Below are positions 6,323-9,092 of a DNA stretch of 9,092 nucleotides, piece after piece. Numbering within the stretch: position 1 is the first letter of the stretch; each line of letters opens with the position of its first letter. Source of the DNA: an uncultured Lachnospiraceae bacterium (GTDB lineage: Bacteria; Bacillota; Clostridia; Lachnospirales; Lachnospiraceae). A model generated the notes under the pieces. It had not been told where the DNA came from. It did no database searches and was given only the letters and a program-made list of their open reading frames with translations. Where the stretch lies: contig CADBUD010000020.1 in the NCBI GenBank assembly GCA_902797785.1, forward strand, positions 1-9,092. The letters are read 5' to 3'. The position numbers were made by a program, and so were the translations under genes.

Positions 6323-6844
6323 TTAAGCAGAATACGTCACTAATGAGAAAATATCATATTCTTTCAATTTATCTCTTCCATTCAGGTCCGCAAGATCAAT
6401 GACGAATCCGACCTTTACGACCTCTCCGCCCAGCTTTTCGACCAGCTTGATGATGGCCTCCGTTGTTCCTCCCGTCGCCAAAAGATCGTCTACGATCACG
6501 ACCTTCTGTCCCGGCGTAATGGCATCTTTATGAATCTCCAGGGTCGCTGTGCCATATTCTAAGTCAAACTCCTGCTCAATCGTCTCGCATGGAAGCTTTC
6601 CTTTTTTTCTTATCGGAATGAACGGCTTATGCAGCTCATAAGCCAGCGGCATGCCAAAAATAAATCCTCTGGACTCCGGTGCGACGATCACATCAAATGA
6701 AACATCCTTGATTCCCTCCAACAGTCCGTCCACTGCCATATGCAGTCCGTCTGCTTCCTGAAGCACGGAAGTAATATCCCTAAAAATAATTCCTTTTTCC
6801 GGAAAATCCGGTATACTTCTGATATACTCTTCTAATTTTTTCAT
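6323..6844 (-). CDS. apt: Adenine phosphoribosyltransferase
   Basis: This purine-salvage enzyme makes AMP and pyrophosphate from adenine and PRPP in the cytosol. The start at 6844 is chosen because AAGGAGA lies about 7 bases upstream and the 173-aa length fits the family. A longer reading frame to 7117 would overlap rnhA and lacks family sequence. The N-terminus (IPDFPEKGIIFRDIT, 11-25) is diagnostic. VAPESRGFIFG (54-64) follows, and the PRPP-binding motif VVIVDDLLATGGT is at 115-127. It is 34 bp downstream of rnhA and probably in the same operon as the PurF-like gene, so two PRPP-binding proteins are encoded together. No clear terminator follows. The small hairpin near 6304-6318 lacks a T run on this strand. 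Confidence 0.97.
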   Translation of the reverse strand: MKKLEEYIRSIPDFPEKGIIFRDITSVLQEADGLHMAVDGLLEGIKDVSFDVIVAPESRGFIFGMPLAYELHKPFIPIRKKGKLPCETIEQEFDLEYGTATLEIHKDAITPGQKVVIVDDLLATGGTTEAIIKLVEKLGGEVVKVGFVIDLADLNGRDKLKEYDIFSLVTYSA

Positions 6845-6878
6845 TTTTTCTCTCCTTATCTGTTTATTCGATGCTTTC

Positions 6879-7466
6879 TTAAGAAAGCAATGCTTCCTTT
6901 GCCAGCTGATCTGCCCGCTCATTGAGCTCGACACCGGTATGAGCGGCGACCTTGGTAAATCCGATCTGAATCTTTTCCCGGCTCTCACGAATAAAATCCC
7001 GATATTCCTGTGTCCCGGTCTTATTCGCCTTCCACTCTCCATTGGCCCATTTCGCGATCCCCTCATAATCGTGGTAGACCTGAATGGAGGAATATCCATG
7101 CTCCATGGCCCATTCAACAGCCCTGGTGCTTCCTAAAATTTCTCCGGCCACATTATTCATCGAGAGGTAATCCGGATCATCTCCTGCTCCCGAAAGCTCC
7201 ACTGTCTCCTCTTTCGTCATCAGGATACAGCCATAAGAATACCGCTTGATTTCCTTGGAAAAACTTCCATCTACATAGGCCGTGACCTCTGCTTTTTCCC
7301 CCAGCTTCTGTACCTCTCCTGCCAGGAACTGCTCTGCTTCTTCCTTTTTTTCAAATCCCTTGTAGACCGCGCCGGAAAATCCCATGACCTGACGTTTGCA
7401 TTCCTCCCATGTGGAATACAGTCCCGGCACTCTTCCGACCTTGACAGCATAGACCTTTTTTGCCAT
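6879..7466 (-). CDS. rnhA: Ribonuclease HI with N-terminal hybrid-binding (viroplasmin) domain
   Basis: This enzyme degrades the RNA strand of RNA-DNA hybrids, such as R-loops and replication primers. At 195 aa it has two parts. Residues 3-48 (KVYAVKVGRVPGLYSTWEEC, then SGAVYKGF) form the viroplasmin-like domain known from eukaryotic-type RNase H1, which binds hybrids. Residues 60-195 are the RNase H fold, with the DEDD catalytic set visible as Asp66 (YVDGSF), Glu109 (NNVAGE), Asp133 (VYHDYEG) and Asp186 (NERAD), plus His176 (AHTG). All key residues are present, so it should be active. Its ATG lies 3 bp after the PurF-like stop, and its ribosome binding site (AAAGGA) is inside that gene's end, so translation is probably coupled. 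Confidence 0.95.
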   Translation of the reverse strand: MAKKVYAVKVGRVPGLYSTWEECKRQVMGFSGAVYKGFEKKEEAEQFLAGEVQKLGEKAEVTAYVDGSFSKEIKRYSYGCILMTKEETVELSGAGDDPDYLSMNNVAGEILGSTRAVEWAMEHGYSSIQVYHDYEGIAKWANGEWKANKTGTQEYRDFIRESREKIQIGFTKVAAHTGVELNERADQLAKEALLS

Positions 7467-7469
7467 AAC

Positions 7470-8888
7470 CTATTCCTTTCCATTCCAGCAGTAGGTACAC
7501 AGCTGATCCGAAGGAAGACCCACTGCCTCCAGCATATCATCCAGCCGGTGATATCTTAAGGAAGTAAAATTCAGCTTTTCGCAGATCGCATCTACCATGT
7601 TCTGGTATTTTTCCGAATCCGGATCGGCATATTCTGCCAAAATCTCCTCCGTGACCTCTCCCGGCTCGAGTTCCTCGATCACCCGGCGAGCGATCAGCTC
7701 CATTTCGGATTGGGAACGGGAGAAATTTAAATACTTGCAGCCGTATAAGAGCGGCGGGCAAGCCGGACGGATATGTACCTCTTTGGCTCCGCTTTCATAT
7801 AAGAACTCCACGGTCTCCCGCATCTGGGTCCCACGCACAATGGAATCATCGATCAAAAGCAGGCGCTTGTTCTTAATCAGATCATGCACCGGAATCAGCT
7901 TCATGCGCGCAATCAGATCCCGCCTGGTCTGAATCGTCGGCATAAAAGACCGTGGCCAGGTCGGTGTATATTTGATGAACGGACGGGAAAACGGTATCCC
8001 GGATTCATTCGCATAGCCCACTGCATGTGCTGTTCCGGAATCCGGAACTCCCGCAACGACATCTGCCTCGACATTATCCCTTTGTGCCAGCAGCTTTCCA
8101 CAGTTGTACCTCATCTGCTCTACGCTGACTCCCTCATAGCTCGCTGACGGATAGCCATAATAGACCCAGAGAAAGGTACAGACCTTTTTCTTATTTCCCG
8201 GAGCTTTCAGGGTTTTTACTCCCTCTGCGTCAAACACCACAATCTCTCCCGGTCCCAGCTCCCGATCTGGCTGATATCCTAAGTTTAGATAAGAAAAGCT
8301 TTCAAAGCAGGCGCATCTGGCACCCTCTTTCTTTCCCAGAACGACCGGCGTCCGCCCGTACCGATCCCTCGCTGCGTAGATTCCTTTCGGCGTCAACACC
8401 AATAAGGACAACGAACCATCAATGACTTCCAGTGCATATTCAATTCCCTCAATCAGATTTTCCTTTTGATTGATCAATGCCGCGACCAGCTCGGTAGAAT
8501 TGATTTCTCCGTTGCTCATCTCAAAGAAATGCGTCGGTCCTTTCAAGATTTCTTCTACGAGCGTTTCAGCATTATTGATCTTGCTGACTGTTGTGATGGC
8601 AAAGCTTCCATGATGTGAACGCACCAGAATCGGCTGTGCTTCAAAATCAGAAATCGCCCCGATTCCCATCTTTCCTTCCAGACTGCTCAGCTCCTTGTCA
8701 AACTTGGTCCGAAACGGAGAGTTCTCAATTTTGTGAATTGCCTTGCGAAATCCCATCCTTCCTTCCTTGTCCCTGCCATAGACTGCCATTCCGGCTCTGC
8801 GTGTTCCCAGATGTGAATGGTAATCTGTTCCGAAGAACAGATCGAACGTGCAGCTCTCCTTGGAAGCTGCGCCAAAAAATCCTCCCAT
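7470..8888 (-). CDS. PurF-family protein lacking the glutaminase cysteine
   Basis: Overall this is an amidophosphoribosyltransferase homologue of 472 aa: an Ntn glutaminase-like half (1-230) followed by a PRPP-binding half. VPDSGT (281-286) and the PRPP loop LLLIDDSIVRGT (343-354) are intact. Cysteines 237, 384, 464 and 467 sit where Bacillus-type PurF binds its 4Fe-4S cluster. The N-terminus reads MGGFFG where active PurF has a Cys nucleophile exposed after processing, and the glutamine-binding RYST motif is replaced by IGAIS (77-81). The start is firm: AGGAGG at 8898-8903, nine bases upstream. It should therefore not hydrolyse glutamine; it could use ammonia, act as a PRPP sensor or have another role. 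It is the first gene of the probable purF-like-rnhA-apt operon. Annotating it simply as purF would be misleading. Confidence 0.9.
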   Translation of the reverse strand: MGGFFGAASKESCTFDLFFGTDYHSHLGTRRAGMAVYGRDKEGRMGFRKAIHKIENSPFRTKFDKELSSLEGKMGIGAISDFEAQPILVRSHHGSFAITTVSKINNAETLVEEILKGPTHFFEMSNGEINSTELVAALINQKENLIEGIEYALEVIDGSLSLLVLTPKGIYAARDRYGRTPVVLGKKEGARCACFESFSYLNLGYQPDRELGPGEIVVFDAEGVKTLKAPGNKKKVCTFLWVYYGYPSASYEGVSVEQMRYNCGKLLAQRDNVEADVVAGVPDSGTAHAVGYANESGIPFSRPFIKYTPTWPRSFMPTIQTRRDLIARMKLIPVHDLIKNKRLLLIDDSIVRGTQMRETVEFLYESGAKEVHIRPACPPLLYGCKYLNFSRSQSEMELIARRVIEELEPGEVTEEILAEYADPDSEKYQNMVDAICEKLNFTSLRYHRLDDMLEAVGLPSDQLCTYCWNGKE

Positions 8889-8947
8889 AATATAATTCCT
8901 CCTAATATAGATCCAATATCCAACTGTCTCCCCTCTTACCCTTCTCT

Positions 8948-8976
8948 ATTTTACTTGTTTCTTCTCTATTCATCAA
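8948..8976 (-). promoter_or_regulatory. Promoter of the PurF-like-rnhA-apt operon
   Basis: On the minus strand TTGATG (complement of 8971-8976), a 17-bp spacer and TAAAAT (complement of 8948-8953) match the sigma-A consensus well. The start point would be near 8941, giving a leader of about 53 nt. That is too short for a purine riboswitch, and I see no PurR-box pair. Confidence 0.72.
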
Positions 8977-9006
8977 TCCTTTTTTTTATTCTTTTTCATT
9001 TTTTCC

Positions 9007-9085
9007 GTTACTATTCACAGTCAATTTGATAAATGAAAGAGATTCGTCGCGCTTGCGCGTAAGAAGCTGTTTTATTTATCAAATT
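9007..9085 (-). repeat. Structured intergenic repeat, copy B (hairpin plus 16-mer tag)
   Basis: On the minus strand a long inverted repeat (9070-9085 with 9023-9038; 12 bp perfect at its base, extending to 16 with one G-T pair) encloses a GC-rich CGCG/CGCG hairpin (9048-9051 with 9056-9059). The tag GACTGTGAATAGTAAC (9022-9007) follows directly. The order of hairpin then tag matches copy A at 7-87, but the stem sequence is different. It lies upstream of the PurF-like promoter, pointing into the window. Confidence 0.6.
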
Positions 9086-9092
9086 TTCCTGC

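Noticed and set aside
6845..7117. Longer N-terminus for apt (start at 7117)
   Set aside because: The added residues overlap rnhA, are not Apt-like, and the 6844 start has AAGGAGA and gives the normal family length.
8889..8947. Purine riboswitch or PurR box before the PurF-like gene
   Set aside because: The leader is only about 53 nt, and no aptamer-like stem or paired PurBox could be found.

Overview
The window looks like a chromosomal segment from a low- to moderate-GC Gram-positive anaerobe, most likely a Lachnospiraceae-type member of the Clostridia. This rests on the style of the proteins, the AGGAGG-type ribosome binding sites, a T-box leader, and a clostridial-type aspartyl-tRNA synthetase. 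It is an inference from sequence reading, with no database search. Most genes are housekeeping or housekeeping-derived, and no phage, transposase, CRISPR or rRNA/tRNA gene was seen.

Layout. Bases 1-210 hold a structured intergenic repeat, a second short repeat and a textbook sigma-A promoter. Bases 211-590 are a T-box riboswitch ending in an intrinsic terminator. It controls an aspartyl-tRNA synthetase gene (678-2426, + strand). The specifier loop reads AAC (asparagine), not GAC/GAU (aspartate). The enzyme also carries the His of non-discriminating AspRSs, so this gene probably makes Asp-tRNA(Asn) for amidation to Asn-tRNA(Asn). A hairpin at 2469-2508 separates it from the convergent minus-strand genes.

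All other genes are on the minus strand. In transcription order they are: a PurF-like protein (8888-7470) lacking the catalytic N-terminal cysteine, an RNase HI with an N-terminal hybrid-binding domain (7466-6879), adenine phosphoribosyltransferase apt (6844-6323), a small single-pass membrane protein with an acidic tail (6111-5740), a secreted coiled-coil/SleB-type cell wall hydrolase (5576-4356), and argS (4324-2531). PurF-like, rnhA and apt are tightly packed behind one promoter. The small membrane protein has its own extended -10 promoter, a potentially structured leader and a terminator. The hydrolase and argS, 31 bp apart, appear to share a further promoter.

The main points of interest are: the Asn-type, possibly two-codon T-box in front of an AspRS; five ~19-bp tandem repeats inside that leader; the PurF paralogue that keeps PRPP-binding and Fe-S residues but has lost its glutaminase nucleophile; and a dispersed repeat (variable hairpin plus a fixed 16-mer) that occurs at both window ends in opposite orientations.
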